A stretch of 64,000 bases of DNA from Corynebacterium occultum (GCF_009734425.1 NZ_CP046455.1:310001-374000), one strand, 5' to 3'; counted from the stretch's first letter, positions 43,382 to 53,457 are shown. Notes: generated from the letters alone by a model not told the origin. Numbers and translations: made by a program.

Positions 43382-46357
43382 GTGGCAGCAGACAATGGCT
43401 CGGACGTCAAACGACTTGTGATTGTCGAGTCGGCGACCAAGGCAAAGAAGATACAGCCTTACCTGGGAAACAACTACATCGTCGAAGCCTCGGTGGGTCA
43501 TATCCGTGACCTGCCGCGCGGTGCTGCAGATGTTCCCGCAAAGTACAAGAAGGAACCCTGGGCCCGCCTCGGCGTGGACACCGACCACGGTTTCTCCCCC
43601 TTGTACGTGGTCAGCCCCGATAAGAAGAAGAAGGTCGCTGACCTCAAGGCCAAGCTCAAGCAGGTCGATGAGCTGTACCTCGCAACAGACCCCGACCGTG
43701 AGGGCGAGGCCATTGCCTGGCACCTGCTCGAAGTCCTGAACCCCCAGGTTCCGGTCCGCCGCATGGTCTTCCACGAGATCACGAAGCCGGCCATCCTCGA
43801 GGCGGCCGCCAACACCCGCGAACTCGACCACAACCTGGTCGACGCCCAGGAAACCCGCCGCATCCTGGACCGCCTCTATGGCTATGAGATCTCCCCGGTG
43901 CTGTGGAAGAAGGTCATGCCGCGGCTGTCGGCCGGGCGGGTGCAGTCCGTGGCCACCCGCGTGATCGTCGAACGCGAACGCGAACGCATGGCCTTCGTCT
44001 CCGCCGACTACTGGGATATCGCCGCCGAGCTGGACACCGGCAACCAGGGGCAGGACCCGGAGAACCCCCGCACCTTCAAGGCCAAGCTCACCGCCATCGA
44101 CGGGGTGCGCATCGCCCAGGGCCGTGATTTCAATGACCGCGGCCAACTGACCTCTGAAGTTGTGGTCGTGGATCAGGTTCGTGCCGAGGCGTTGGCAGCC
44201 GGTCTCCAAAAAGCCCAGCTCAGTGTCGCGGGGGTCGAGGAAAAGCCCTATACCCGTCGCCCCTACGCACCCTTCATGACCTCCACCCTGCAGCAGGAGG
44301 CCGGCCGTAAGCTGCACTTCACCTCGGAGCGGACCATGCGCATTGCGCAGCGTCTCTACGAGAACGGTCACATCACCTATATGCGTACTGACTCCACCTC
44401 GCTCTCTGCCTCCGGTATCGAGGCCGCCCGGGCTCAGGCACGGGAGCTCTATGGCGCCGCCTTCGTCGCAGAAAGCCCGCGTCGTTATGACCGCAAGGTG
44501 AAGAACTCCCAGGAGGCCCACGAGGCCATCCGTCCCGCCGGCGAAACCTTCGCCACCCCGGGTCAGCTGCACGGCCAGCTCGATGCGGAGGAATACAAGC
44601 TCTATGAGCTGATCTGGCAGCGCACCGTCGCCTCCCAGATGTCGGACGCGAAGGGCACCTCCATGAAGGTGACCGTCAGCGGTGAGGCCGAAAGTGGGGA
44701 ACAGGTGGAGTTCTCCGCCACCGGCCGCACCCTCACCTTCCCCGGTTTCCTCCGCGCCTATGTCGAAACCACCCTCAACGCCGAGGGGCGCGATGTCGCC
44801 GACAACGCAGAGAGCCGCTTGCCGCGCCTGAACAAGGATGATGATCTCAGCGTCAACCATCTTGAAGCTGCCGGTCACTCCACCAATCCGCCGGCCCGTT
44901 ACACCGAAGCCAGCCTGGTGAAGAAGATGGAGGACCTGGGCATCGGTCGTCCTTCAACCTATGCGTCGATCATCCGCACCATCCAGGACCGTGGTTATGT
45001 CCTGCCGCGCGGTAACGCCCTGGTCCCCAGCTGGGTGGCCTTCGCCGTGATCGGCCTGATGGAGCAGAACTTCGAGGACCTGGTCGACTATGACTTCACC
45101 TCCTCCATGGAGGATGAGCTCGATAACATCGCCAGTGGTCAAGAGGACCGCACCGAATGGCTCAACGGCTTCTACTTCGGCAACCCCGATGCCTCTGACG
45201 CCAAGGCCGAGTCCATTGCCCGTAAGGGCGGACTCAAGACCCTGGTCGGTGAGAACCTCGAGCAGATCGACGCCCGACTGGTGAACTCCCTGCACCTCTA
45301 CGATGATTCCGAGGGTCGGGCCATCAATGTCCGGGTGGGTCGTTACGGCCCCTATATTGAACGCCAGGTGGGTGTGAAGGAGGATGGCGAACCGGAGTAC
45401 CAGCGCGCCAACCTGCCGGAATCCACCACTCCGGATGAGTTGACCCTGGAGGTCGCCGAGAAGCTCTTCGCCACCCCGCAGGGCGGTCGTGAGCTGGGTG
45501 TGAACCCGGCCAATGGTCGTGTCATCGTGGCCAAGGAAGGCCGCTATGGTCCTTATGTCACCGAGCAGGTGCGTGAGGATGAGCGTGAGCGGGCTGAGAC
45601 TGAGGCGGAGAAGATCATCCTCGTGGAACGCGAGGAGGAGGACCGCCAGCGCGCCGAGGAAGGCAAGCGGAAGAAGAACTGGGACACCAAGACCGCCGCC
45701 AACCAGAAGGAGAAGCGGATCAACCAGCTGGTCGAGGAATCCCTCAAGCCGGCCACCGCCTCCCTCTTCTCCTCCATGGAACCTGCCACCGTCACCCTGG
45801 AGCAGGCGCTGCAGCTGCTTTCCCTGCCCCGCGAGGTCGGTGTCGACCCGGTGGACAATGAGGTCATCACCGCACAGAACGGCCGCTACGGCCCCTATCT
45901 GAAGAAGGGCACCGACTCCCGTTCCCTGGCAAATGAGGAGCAGATCTTCACCGTCACCCTGGATGAGGCCCGCCGTATCTACGCTGAGCCCAAACGCCGT
46001 GGCCGTGCCGCTGCCACCCCGCCGTTGAAGGTGCTGGGGGACAATGACGTTTCCGGCAAGCCGATGACCGTCAAGGACGGCCGCTTCGGCCCCTATGTCA
46101 CCGATGGCGAGACCAACGCCTCGTTGCGCAAGGGAGATGTTCCGGAAAAGCTTACCGACGCCCGCGCCAATGAGCTGCTCTCTGAGCGTCGCGCCAAGGA
46201 AGCCGCCGATGGTGGAACCAAGAAGACCACCAAGAAGACCACGGCGAAGAAAACCACCGCCAAGAAGACCACCAAGAAGACCACGGCGAAGAAAACCACC
46301 AAGAAGCCGCCGCAGACCACCAAGCGTGTAGTCAAGGCCGGCACCCGGAAGCAGTAA
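43382..46357 (+). CDS. topA: DNA topoisomerase I
   Basis: A 991-residue type IA topoisomerase that relaxes negative supercoils. The TOPRIM domain opens with RLVIVESATKAKKI and contains DPDREGEAIAWH for Mg2+. The catalytic Tyr is in ITYMRTDSTSLS. Several C-terminal TopA repeats of the GRYGPY type occur (GRYGPYIER, EGRYGPYVT, NGRYGPYLK, DGRFGPYVT). The Lys/Thr-rich tail of AKKTT repeats is usual in actinobacteria and gives processive DNA binding. The GTG start yields MAADNGSDVKRLV. Confidence 0.97.
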   Translation: MAADNGSDVKRLVIVESATKAKKIQPYLGNNYIVEASVGHIRDLPRGAADVPAKYKKEPWARLGVDTDHGFSPLYVVSPDKKKKVADLKAKLKQVDELYLATDPDREGEAIAWHLLEVLNPQVPVRRMVFHEITKPAILEAAANTRELDHNLVDAQETRRILDRLYGYEISPVLWKKVMPRLSAGRVQSVATRVIVERERERMAFVSADYWDIAAELDTGNQGQDPENPRTFKAKLTAIDGVRIAQGRDFNDRGQLTSEVVVVDQVRAEALAAGLQKAQLSVAGVEEKPYTRRPYAPFMTSTLQQEAGRKLHFTSERTMRIAQRLYENGHITYMRTDSTSLSASGIEAARAQARELYGAAFVAESPRRYDRKVKNSQEAHEAIRPAGETFATPGQLHGQLDAEEYKLYELIWQRTVASQMSDAKGTSMKVTVSGEAESGEQVEFSATGRTLTFPGFLRAYVETTLNAEGRDVADNAESRLPRLNKDDDLSVNHLEAAGHSTNPPARYTEASLVKKMEDLGIGRPSTYASIIRTIQDRGYVLPRGNALVPSWVAFAVIGLMEQNFEDLVDYDFTSSMEDELDNIASGQEDRTEWLNGFYFGNPDASDAKAESIARKGGLKTLVGENLEQIDARLVNSLHLYDDSEGRAINVRVGRYGPYIERQVGVKEDGEPEYQRANLPESTTPDELTLEVAEKLFATPQGGRELGVNPANGRVIVAKEGRYGPYVTEQVREDERERAETEAEKIILVEREEEDRQRAEEGKRKKNWDTKTAANQKEKRINQLVEESLKPATASLFSSMEPATVTLEQALQLLSLPREVGVDPVDNEVITAQNGRYGPYLKKGTDSRSLANEEQIFTVTLDEARRIYAEPKRRGRAAATPPLKVLGDNDVSGKPMTVKDGRFGPYVTDGETNASLRKGDVPEKLTDARANELLSERRAKEAADGGTKKTTKKTTAKKTTAKKTTKKTTAKKTTKKPPQTTKRVVKAGTRKQ

Positions 46358-46691
46358 ACCAGAGGGGTTCGCGGCCCCGGGAAAGTTTCTCGGGGCCACG
46401 TCCTCAAAGGCACCTGAGCACCGGTTATTCCCCTGAAGATGGTGGGGGAAACCGGAATGTTTCGGGCTTCTGGCCGCTGGTGGGATGCCATTCTGCTCTG
46501 GGGGAGACGGGGAAGATCCCCGGTTGACCTGGGAGAAATCCCAGCTGATCCGGGGACGGTTCATCGTGGATCTGTCTCGCTTGGCGATGTGGAGGCACTT
46601 GTCCGCGATCCCAGATGACATTTAAAATCCGTCACCCCTTGCAAATCTGTTGCGGGGTGTGTGGTCCCGTGATTCAATTGGAAGAGTCAAT
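46358..46691. other. Intergenic region after topA
   Basis: About 330 bp, no gene seen. GGCCCCG…CGGGGCC near 46374-46398 is a short hairpin without a T-run. This is the left boundary of the apparently accessory segment. Confidence 0.45.
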
Positions 46692-47765
46692 GTGTCACAG
46701 ATCACGGCGATGGGAGTTTCCATGATCGCTAACCCTCATGTCGCGTCTTTCCTTGATCTGGCAGAGAAAGTCAATGACGCTGGTCTCATGCGACGCTGCT
46801 ATGGCTTCTACTGGAGGCGGATTCTCTTCTGGACCCTGTCCATCATCGGGGTTCTCATTGGCGTGGCCCTGCTCGGTGACAGCTGGTGGCAGCTTATTTT
46901 CGCGGTCCTGCTGGGACTTGCGATGTCCCAGCTGGGATTCATCAGTCATGAAGCCGCCCATCAGGAGATCTTTCTTTCACGGAAGTGGAATGAATGGACC
47001 TCCCGGGTCATCGCAGGCCTGTTCATCGGTCTGAGTTATGGCTGGTGGGTGGACAAGCACGGTCGTCACCACGCCAACCCCAACAAAGAACGCTCAGACC
47101 CCGATGTCGGGTCAGGGGTGTTCTCCCTGACGCCGGAGAACACGGACAAACGTACTGGCCTGGCTGCGAAGCTTGCCCGCTATCAGGGATGGTATTTTCT
47201 GCCCTTGTTGCCCTTCGAGGGATTCTCCCTGCATTTCTCCTCCGTCAAAGCCATCCTCACCGCGCCGCGGATCAGGCACCGGTGGGCCGAGATCCTCTTC
47301 GTCGGAATCCGACTGATCTGCATCCCGGTGTATCTGTTCATCGTCCTGCCTTTTTGGGTGGCACTGGCTTTCATCTTCGTCCAGACCCTTGTGTTCGGGC
47401 TGCTACTGGGTGGGGCGTTCGCGGCCAGTCACATCGGCATGCCGACCGTCCCCCACGACGTGAAACTTGATTTTCTGCGCAGACAGGTGCACATGTCCCG
47501 CAATATCCGGGGCAACCGGGTGGTGCACTTCCTCATGGGGGGACTGCAGTACCAGGTGGAGCACCACCTGTTTCCCCGGACACCCCGGCCGAATCTTCCC
47601 GCCCTGCAGAAGCTGGTCCGCGAACATTGCGCCCACCACCGCATTCCTTATTCCGAGACGACCCTGGGAGAGGCCTACGGCATCATCATCCGCTATCTCA
47701 ACCAGGTCGGATTGCGGAACCATGATCCCTACACCTGCCCCCTGGTTCTTCAATACCGGGGCTGA
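46692..47765 (+). CDS. Membrane fatty-acid desaturase
   Basis: A di-iron acyl-lipid or acyl-CoA desaturase of about 357 residues. It has the three His boxes HEAAH, HGRHH and QVEHH and four to six helices. The GTG at 46692 has GGAAGAG upstream; ATG at 46710 and 46722 are alternatives. It introduces a double bond into an acyl chain and needs electrons; the ferredoxin gene 47 bp downstream is the obvious donor. It is reminiscent of DesA3 of M. tuberculosis, which uses a flavoprotein reductase instead. Confidence 0.88.
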   Translation: MSQITAMGVSMIANPHVASFLDLAEKVNDAGLMRRCYGFYWRRILFWTLSIIGVLIGVALLGDSWWQLIFAVLLGLAMSQLGFISHEAAHQEIFLSRKWNEWTSRVIAGLFIGLSYGWWVDKHGRHHANPNKERSDPDVGSGVFSLTPENTDKRTGLAAKLARYQGWYFLPLLPFEGFSLHFSSVKAILTAPRIRHRWAEILFVGIRLICIPVYLFIVLPFWVALAFIFVQTLVFGLLLGGAFAASHIGMPTVPHDVKLDFLRRQVHMSRNIRGNRVVHFLMGGLQYQVEHHLFPRTPRPNLPALQKLVREHCAHHRIPYSETTLGEAYGIIIRYLNQVGLRNHDPYTCPLVLQYRG

Positions 47766-47811
47766 GAATATGCGCCCAGATCCCCGGCCGCGCTTCGGAA
47801 AGGAGATAGAC

Positions 47812-48084
47812 GTGGAGGTCTCCCTCAATTACGACACCTGCATCGCCTCCGGTAACTGCGGGTACATCGCCCCCGATATCTTCCAGAACCTGGAGGAGCA
47901 CGAGGGTTTCGTCAGTCTGAGGAAAGAGCAACCCTCGAAATCGGAATGGCCCGCTGTCCAGCGGGCTGGGCGACTCTGCCCATCGGGAACGATCTTCCTC
48001 ACCGGTGGGGGCGAAGGGCAGGATGAAGAGGAAGAACCCGATGGGAAAGTGGAGCGCCCCCGCTCCCGAGGAAGTGCCTCATGA
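47812..48084 (+). CDS. 3Fe-4S-type ferredoxin
   Basis: AAGGAG lies 6 bp before the GTG at 47812, giving a 90-residue protein (MEVSLNYDTC). The Cys pattern C-x5-C … CP has a small residue in place of the central Cys of the 4Fe-4S pattern, typical of 3Fe-4S ferredoxins that serve cytochrome P450s. The last about 30 residues are an unusual acidic and then basic tail. No P450 is nearby, so the desaturase upstream is the likely partner. The open frame to 47770 is an alternative start. Confidence 0.82.
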   Translation: MEVSLNYDTCIASGNCGYIAPDIFQNLEEHEGFVSLRKEQPSKSEWPAVQRAGRLCPSGTIFLTGGGEGQDEEEEPDGKVERPRSRGSAS

Positions 48085-48133
48085 TCATCCCTGAGGTCCT
48101 GCCGGGGTCCGACACTCTCCCGGAGATACTGTG

Positions 48134-49552
48134 ATGAACACGCCGAAGGATTCTGACCGGAATTCTCCTTATTCCCGGGAAGACCCCACTCCAGGTGGAA
48201 AAGACATAATCTTGCCGGACACCGGGGCAGGGGATGCGGAGCATCTCCTTGAGGTGCCCACGAACATCGGGACCGGGGCAGGGATTCCCGTTGTCACCGA
48301 GTCGGAGCCACCGGCGGTCGCCCCCTGGTCCGACACCCTGGGGCGGACTGCCTCCCGGGCGGCCCAGCTTCTGCTTCTGTCCGCGGTGCTTGTCGGGGTG
48401 ATGTGGCTGCTGGTGCGTGTCTCCCTCGTGGTGATCGCGGCCCTCGCGGCGTTGATTCTGGCCTCCGCGGTTTACCCGCTGGTCAGATGGCTCAAAGGTA
48501 AGGGGTGGTCGAGCCTGTTGGCCACGGGTGCCGCCTTCATCGGCATTCTTGCGTTGCTGAGTGGTCTGGTCACTGGAATCGTTTTTGCGGTGCGCAGCGA
48601 ATGGGACACGCTCTCCGCCTCCGCGGTAGAGGGCTGGCAGGAGCTGCAGGGTTTTGTCATGTCAGGCCCACTGCCCGTTGATACCGCGGCGATTGATGAG
48701 GCGCTGCAACAGGCCACGGCGCTGGTGACCAGTGGCGCGTTTGTGGGCAGCGCACTGACCGGTATCACCGCAGCCACGGAGTTCGTCACCGGGGTGGTGC
48801 TCATGATCGTCATTCTGTTCTTCTTCCTGAAGGACGGGCCGAAAATGTGGAACTTCGCCTTGCGGTGGGTCCGCGGGGAAACCCGTGCCCGGTTTGCGGA
48901 GTCGGGTGACCGCACCATCCAGATTCTGGGTGGCTATGTACGCGGCACGGCGATTATCGCGGCCGTCGATGCGGTGTTCATCGGTGTGGCCCTGGCTCTG
49001 CTCGGGGTGCCGTTGGCATTGCCACTCGCGGTTATCGTGTTCGTGGGCGCATTCCTGCCGATTGTCGGTGCCACCATCGCTGGGCTTCTCGCCGCCTTGG
49101 TGGCACTGGTAACCAACGGACTCATCGTGGCGTTGATCGTGATCGCGGTCGTCATCGTGGTCAACCAGCTGGAGGGGGATCTGCTGCAGCCGGTGGTCAT
49201 GGGCCGGACGCTCAGTCTGCACGCACTCGTCGTGTTGCTGGCACTGTCGGTCGGCACAATCATCGGCGGTATTTTCGGTGCGATCCTCGCGGTTCCGTTG
49301 ACCGCGGTGGGGTGGGCTGTGATCCAGGTGTGGACGAACACGTACCAGGCGGGTGAAGACCCGGTGCTGGGGGAGGACCCGCTTGATGCCAAGGACCGGG
49401 TCGAAGCGAAGTCCAGCATGGCGGAGCGCTGGAAATACCAGCAGATGCGCTACCAGGAGCGCTTCAACCGGACCCTTTACCTCACCCGGAGTTCGACCCT
49501 CCGCAAGGATGAGCATGGCGGGAAGAAGAACAACCGCCACCGACGGGACTGA
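48134..49552 (+). CDS. AI-2E family transporter
   Basis: A 472-residue protein with a hydrophilic N-terminus of about 70 residues, about eight helices and a charged C-terminal tail. The family patterns FFFLKDGP and VVMGRTLSLHALVVLLALS fit AI-2E permeases (PF01594), some of which are Na+/H+ antiporters rather than autoinducer exporters. GTG at 48131 is the alternative start. It follows the ferredoxin gene by about 50 bp. Confidence 0.85.
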   Translation: MNTPKDSDRNSPYSREDPTPGGKDIILPDTGAGDAEHLLEVPTNIGTGAGIPVVTESEPPAVAPWSDTLGRTASRAAQLLLLSAVLVGVMWLLVRVSLVVIAALAALILASAVYPLVRWLKGKGWSSLLATGAAFIGILALLSGLVTGIVFAVRSEWDTLSASAVEGWQELQGFVMSGPLPVDTAAIDEALQQATALVTSGAFVGSALTGITAATEFVTGVVLMIVILFFFLKDGPKMWNFALRWVRGETRARFAESGDRTIQILGGYVRGTAIIAAVDAVFIGVALALLGVPLALPLAVIVFVGAFLPIVGATIAGLLAALVALVTNGLIVALIVIAVVIVVNQLEGDLLQPVVMGRTLSLHALVVLLALSVGTIIGGIFGAILAVPLTAVGWAVIQVWTNTYQAGEDPVLGEDPLDAKDRVEAKSSMAERWKYQQMRYQERFNRTLYLTRSSTLRKDEHGGKKNNRHRRD

Positions 49553-49742
49553 AGCATCCTGGGGGAGCATCCCTGGGGGTAAAAGGTGAAGGGCAGCTCA
49601 GCTACCATTGGTGGATGACTCCGGCGGGGCAGGAAGTTATCCCCAGCTCCCCTTCCCCAGGTGGCTGACGGGGTTTTGGGAACCGCTGATCCTGCTCGGG
49701 GAGCAGAAGATCCAGGGGTGAATTTCAAGAATGGAGACCCAC

Positions 49743-50468
49743 GTGAGTGGAGTTCTGGCGGTTTTCCGCCGCCGCACCGAGGAAGGCATCCAGGCGCTGA
49801 GGCATTCCCTGCTCAGAGCTACCCGGGAACCGGAGCGCGCAGGTTACCTCCTGGCTGCCGATCTGAACACCTGGACCCCGCTGCTGGGGCAGGAACGACT
49901 TAAACGCCTGGCCAAACCGATGCTGATGCCGCTGCTCAGTGGGCGGGTATTACGCTCCCCGGCATCTGCGGCGGAGAAGTCGGTTGCTCTGCTGGGACTG
50001 GCTGGAGGCTGTTTCGGTGATGTGATCCTGCTGCAACCCGGGAAACTTCCCCAGGGCGCACTCGGTTTCGGGATCAACCATCTGGCCTACCTCTGGCTGC
50101 TCTGGCAGCGGGGTGCCCGCCCCTCAACCACCCGGATCATGGTCCGGGCTGTGCCGCTGGCCATGGCGGTGGGGTTGGTGGCCCGGAAGCGCCCCAGGTT
50201 GGTGCCCGTTGCCGCAGGTTATGGCAGTCTGCTGGCGGCGGTTTCGGCGCTTGGCGACGACCCCGCCTTACTCCGGGAAAGCATCCCCACCCTGGGCCTG
50301 GGACATGGCGGGAATCTCTTCCTGCTCTCTGATGCCCTGCTGATCGGCCGGGAACTGCTCCTGGGCCGGGAGGGTTGGCCGGCGAAGTTGGCGGATGCCG
50401 GCGTGATGGGAACCTACACCATCGCCCAGATGTTGCTGGTGGACGGGCTTTTCCCTGATGGGAAATGA
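49743..50468 (+). CDS. YhhN-family membrane protein (lysoplasmalogenase-like)
   Basis: The GTG at 49743 with GGAG upstream gives 241 residues and about eight helices. FGINHLAYLWLLW and VGLVARKRPRL fit the YhhN/TMEM86 family, animal members of which cleave the vinyl-ether bond of lysoplasmalogens. Corynebacteria are not known for plasmalogens, so the bacterial substrate is open. Confidence 0.72.
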   Translation: MSGVLAVFRRRTEEGIQALRHSLLRATREPERAGYLLAADLNTWTPLLGQERLKRLAKPMLMPLLSGRVLRSPASAAEKSVALLGLAGGCFGDVILLQPGKLPQGALGFGINHLAYLWLLWQRGARPSTTRIMVRAVPLAMAVGLVARKRPRLVPVAAGYGSLLAAVSALGDDPALLRESIPTLGLGHGGNLFLLSDALLIGRELLLGREGWPAKLADAGVMGTYTIAQMLLVDGLFPDGK

Positions 50469-50486
50469 CAGGAAACCCAAGGCGAT

Positions 50487-52133
50487 TCAGCCATCGGTGA
50501 TGTCGCGGCGTCGATAAGCGACCACGGCGAGCAGTGACAACGCCAGGATGAGTGCGCTCATGAACAGCAGCGGCAGGGCATGAACTTCAGCCTGGGGTGC
50601 GGCCGGGGTGTGCCAGAGCGGGGAGAGGGCACTGGCCCAGTCCGGCAGGTTGAGTATCTCCCCGAGGAAGAGCACCAGCGAGGTCCACACCACCGGCACC
50701 CAGCCGAGCAGCGCCCACCGTCGGGAAAATCCCTGGCAGCAGGCGGCGATTGCCCCATGCAGGATGATCGCCGGCAGGTACACCAGGCAGGCCAGTAGCA
50801 TGGTCGGGATCCAGGAGATCTCCCCGCTGGCCAACACCATGCCCAGTCCCAGCCCGAAACCCAGGATGAGCTGCATGATCACTGCCAGCAAGGTGACCAT
50901 GGCACACCAGCTGAGAAGCAGCGAAGCCCGGGAACTTCCCGTCCGGATGAGGGCGGCCGCCCGGCCCGCTGATTCCTCCCGACGCAACCCCAGCACTCCT
51001 GCCACCAGCAGGGCAACCGGGCCCAGTGCCAGCATGGACAGCATCACCGCGCCGAAGGAACGGGTCAGATCCGCCAGATCTATCTCAATGAAGTCGGAGA
51101 AGTTCGGCATCTCATCAATCAGATCCTCCAACTCGGAGGAGAGCATCCCGAAACCGATGGCGAAACAGAAGAGCCCGGCGGTCCACCACAGGAAAGTGGC
51201 CCCTTCCATGCGCGCCGCCAACCCGGCGGGGGAGAGCTGGGCGGGGCGGGCATGCGTGCGGCCGGGGCGTGGTTGGGTGAGTCCGGAACCGAGGTCACGG
51301 ACGTGGGCCAGCCGGAAGGACAGGCCCGTGAGCAGCGCCACCGCCACCACTGCCAGCAGCAGCGGCCACCAGCGCAGGTCCACGAAAAGCCGGGTTTGCT
51401 GCGCCCAAGCGAAGGGGGAGAACCAGGAGAGCCAGGATCCCCGGGGTTCCATGACATCACCGACACCCCGGATGAAGTAGGCCAGGGCCACCAGGGCCAG
51501 CCCCATCCCGGTGGTGGTCCGGGCGGAGGTGCTCAGGTGGGCTGCCACCCCGGTTGCGGCGGCAAACACCAGGGCCGACAGGGTGGTGCCCAGCCCGAAG
51601 GCGAGGGAGTCCGCCAACTCCATGCGGGCCAGGACCAACCCCAGCGTTGTGGCTGCTCCCACCAACACGGAAAAGATCAGCAGGATCAACAGAGCTGCGG
51701 TCGGGGCGGCGAAACGGCCCACCGGCAGGGCCCGCAGCATCTCCAGACGGCCGCTCTCCTCCTCGGCGCGGCTGTGCCGGGACATGTAGATCACGCCCAT
51801 GATCGCCGCGGGCAGAAAAGTGTAGAGCGAAAGCTCATTGGCCACCATCGCCCCGAAGGTGTAATTCTCCAGCCCGAAGAGGGGGCCGGTCATCATGATT
51901 GCCGCCGGGTTGTTCAGCAGCATCGCCCGGGCCTGCAACGCCGCCTGGTCGGGGTAGGCGGCGTCCAGGGCAGCCACCGAGGCCCACACCAACAGGAAGA
52001 AGGACAGCCCCCACGCCACCAGGTGGATGCGGTCCAGGCGGAGATAGAGGCGGAGAAGGTGGGTGGAACCGGTGAAGGGGCCACTGCCCTGGCGGACAGC
52101 AGATCCGGGGGGAGTGGAACGCAGGCCAATCAT
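50487..52133 (-). CDS. ABC exporter permease
   Basis: A 548-residue, roughly 12-helix permease like those annotated as 'exporter of polyketide antibiotics' in actinobacteria. It has an N-terminal and a C-terminal ABC-2 half with a hydrophilic loop near residues 285-305. Its start overlaps the ATPase stop by one base (TGATG). The last codons contain an exact GCGTCGATAAGC motif, read as AYRRR. The substrate is unknown. Confidence 0.85.
   Translation of the reverse strand: MIGLRSTPPGSAVRQGSGPFTGSTHLLRLYLRLDRIHLVAWGLSFFLLVWASVAALDAAYPDQAALQARAMLLNNPAAIMMTGPLFGLENYTFGAMVANELSLYTFLPAAIMGVIYMSRHSRAEEESGRLEMLRALPVGRFAAPTAALLILLIFSVLVGAATTLGLVLARMELADSLAFGLGTTLSALVFAAATGVAAHLSTSARTTTGMGLALVALAYFIRGVGDVMEPRGSWLSWFSPFAWAQQTRLFVDLRWWPLLLAVVAVALLTGLSFRLAHVRDLGSGLTQPRPGRTHARPAQLSPAGLAARMEGATFLWWTAGLFCFAIGFGMLSSELEDLIDEMPNFSDFIEIDLADLTRSFGAVMLSMLALGPVALLVAGVLGLRREESAGRAAALIRTGSSRASLLLSWCAMVTLLAVIMQLILGFGLGLGMVLASGEISWIPTMLLACLVYLPAIILHGAIAACCQGFSRRWALLGWVPVVWTSLVLFLGEILNLPDWASALSPLWHTPAAPQAEVHALPLLFMSALILALSLLAVVAYRRRDITDG
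50508..50519 (+). repeat. GCGTCGATAAGC motif, copy 10 (exact)
   Basis: At the 3' end of the ABC permease gene; the coding strand reads GCT TAT CGA CGC, Ala-Tyr-Arg-Arg, the third possible phase. Confidence 0.85.
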
Positions 52134-53080
52134 CAGGAGACCTGCGCATCTGTGCTGGAGTCGGTGTCGGAACCGGTGGGGCCCTCACGTCCCGCGCCCC
52201 CGTAGTGCCTGAGGAAGAGATCCTCCAGGGAGGGTGGATTGATGCGGAGGTTATCCACCCCCAGTGTCGCCAGCATTCCCAGCACCTCGTTGACGCGGTC
52301 ATTGTCAATGTCGAAGCGGATATCCGGCCCTTCGCTCTCAAACCTGTGCACTCCCGGGGCGGTGGACAGGCGGGCGGGATCACCCGGTGTGGTGGCGGTG
52401 ATCGTGGAACGGGTCAGGTGCCGCAGTTCCTGGAGGGTGCCATGTTCGACATCGGTACCTTCCCGGATGATGCTGATCCGGTCACAGAGTTTCTCCACCT
52501 CGCCGAGAATGTGACTGGAGAGCAGGATGGTGCGGCCCTCGGAACGGAACTTCCGGACCTCCTCCGTGAAGATCGCCTCCATCAGCGGGTCAAGGCCAGC
52601 GGTGGGCTCATCAAGCAGGTAGAGCTCCACATCCAGGGAGAGCGCAGCCACCAGGGCCACCTTCTGCCGATTGCCCTTGGAATAGGTGCGGGACTTCTTC
52701 CGGGGATCCAACTCGAACTTTTCGATCAGTTCATCCCGACGCTGCTGCTGGGCGGGGCTGCGTTGATGCCGGGTGAGCACATCGATGGCCTCCCCACCGC
52801 TGAGATTCGGCCAGAGACTGGTGTCCCCGGCGACATAGGCCAGACGGTGATGCAGCGCCACGGAATCAGCCCAGGGATCCATGCCCAGCACCTGCACCTC
52901 CCCGGAGGTGGCCCGCAGCATTCCCAGAAACACCCTGATGGTGGTGGATTTACCCGCTCCGTTGGGCCCCAGGAAACCGTGGATCTGGCCGCTGTACACC
53001 GTGATATTGAAGTTGTCCAGGGCCTGGAAATGGCCGAAAGTCTTGCTCAGGTCCCGGGTGATGATGGCTGCTTCAGACAT
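52133..53080 (-). CDS. ABC exporter ATPase
   Basis: A 315-residue ATP-binding subunit with Walker A GPNGAGKST, the signature region YSKGNRQKVALVAAL (a variant of LSGGQ) and Walker B LYLLDEPTAGLD. The C-terminal about 90 residues are an extra domain of the drug-export type (DrrA-like). ATG with AGGAG five bases upstream. It pairs with the downstream permease. Confidence 0.92.
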   Translation of the reverse strand: MSEAAIITRDLSKTFGHFQALDNFNITVYSGQIHGFLGPNGAGKSTTIRVFLGMLRATSGEVQVLGMDPWADSVALHHRLAYVAGDTSLWPNLSGGEAIDVLTRHQRSPAQQQRRDELIEKFELDPRKKSRTYSKGNRQKVALVAALSLDVELYLLDEPTAGLDPLMEAIFTEEVRKFRSEGRTILLSSHILGEVEKLCDRISIIREGTDVEHGTLQELRHLTRSTITATTPGDPARLSTAPGVHRFESEGPDIRFDIDNDRVNEVLGMLATLGVDNLRINPPSLEDLFLRHYGGAGREGPTGSDTDSSTDAQVS

Positions 53081-53457
53081 CGTTTCTCCTGCAGTTGTGG
53101 AGCCAAACCGCCTGAGAACCGGTGTAAGGGGGTCAGATCAGCACAGGATGCCCAGGGGCGGAGCTGGTACTTTCGAGCACCTAATAATGTATTTGGGTTC
53201 AGACTACTCCCTGGCTGCGAAGGCGGGGAAGGGTCTGGCAGGTGTGGCCCCGGGGGTCACCTCCCCGGTGGCACGCAAGGCTCCCTTTCTGCTGCCCCCG
53301 AAATTTGCAGCTTCTTAATATCTTTCTAAGCTGTACCCACCGCTCTATCCTTTTTCATTATGCGATCGGAAATACCCCCTGCCGAGCAGCTGATGATCCT
53401 GGTCCTTTAGGTTCCGTGTCTGCGGGATCATCCCTGAGAAAGCACAGAAATCAGCTC
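53081..53457. other. Divergent promoter region
   Basis: About 380 bp between the ABC exporter and the GntP gene, presumably with both promoters. The frame of the GntP gene stays open through part of it, but the upstream residues are not family-like. No regulator gene is present. Confidence 0.45.

Noticed and set aside
53395..53420. GntR-type gluconate operator before gntP
   Set aside because: ATGATCCTGGTCC only loosely recalls the motif and has no symmetry.
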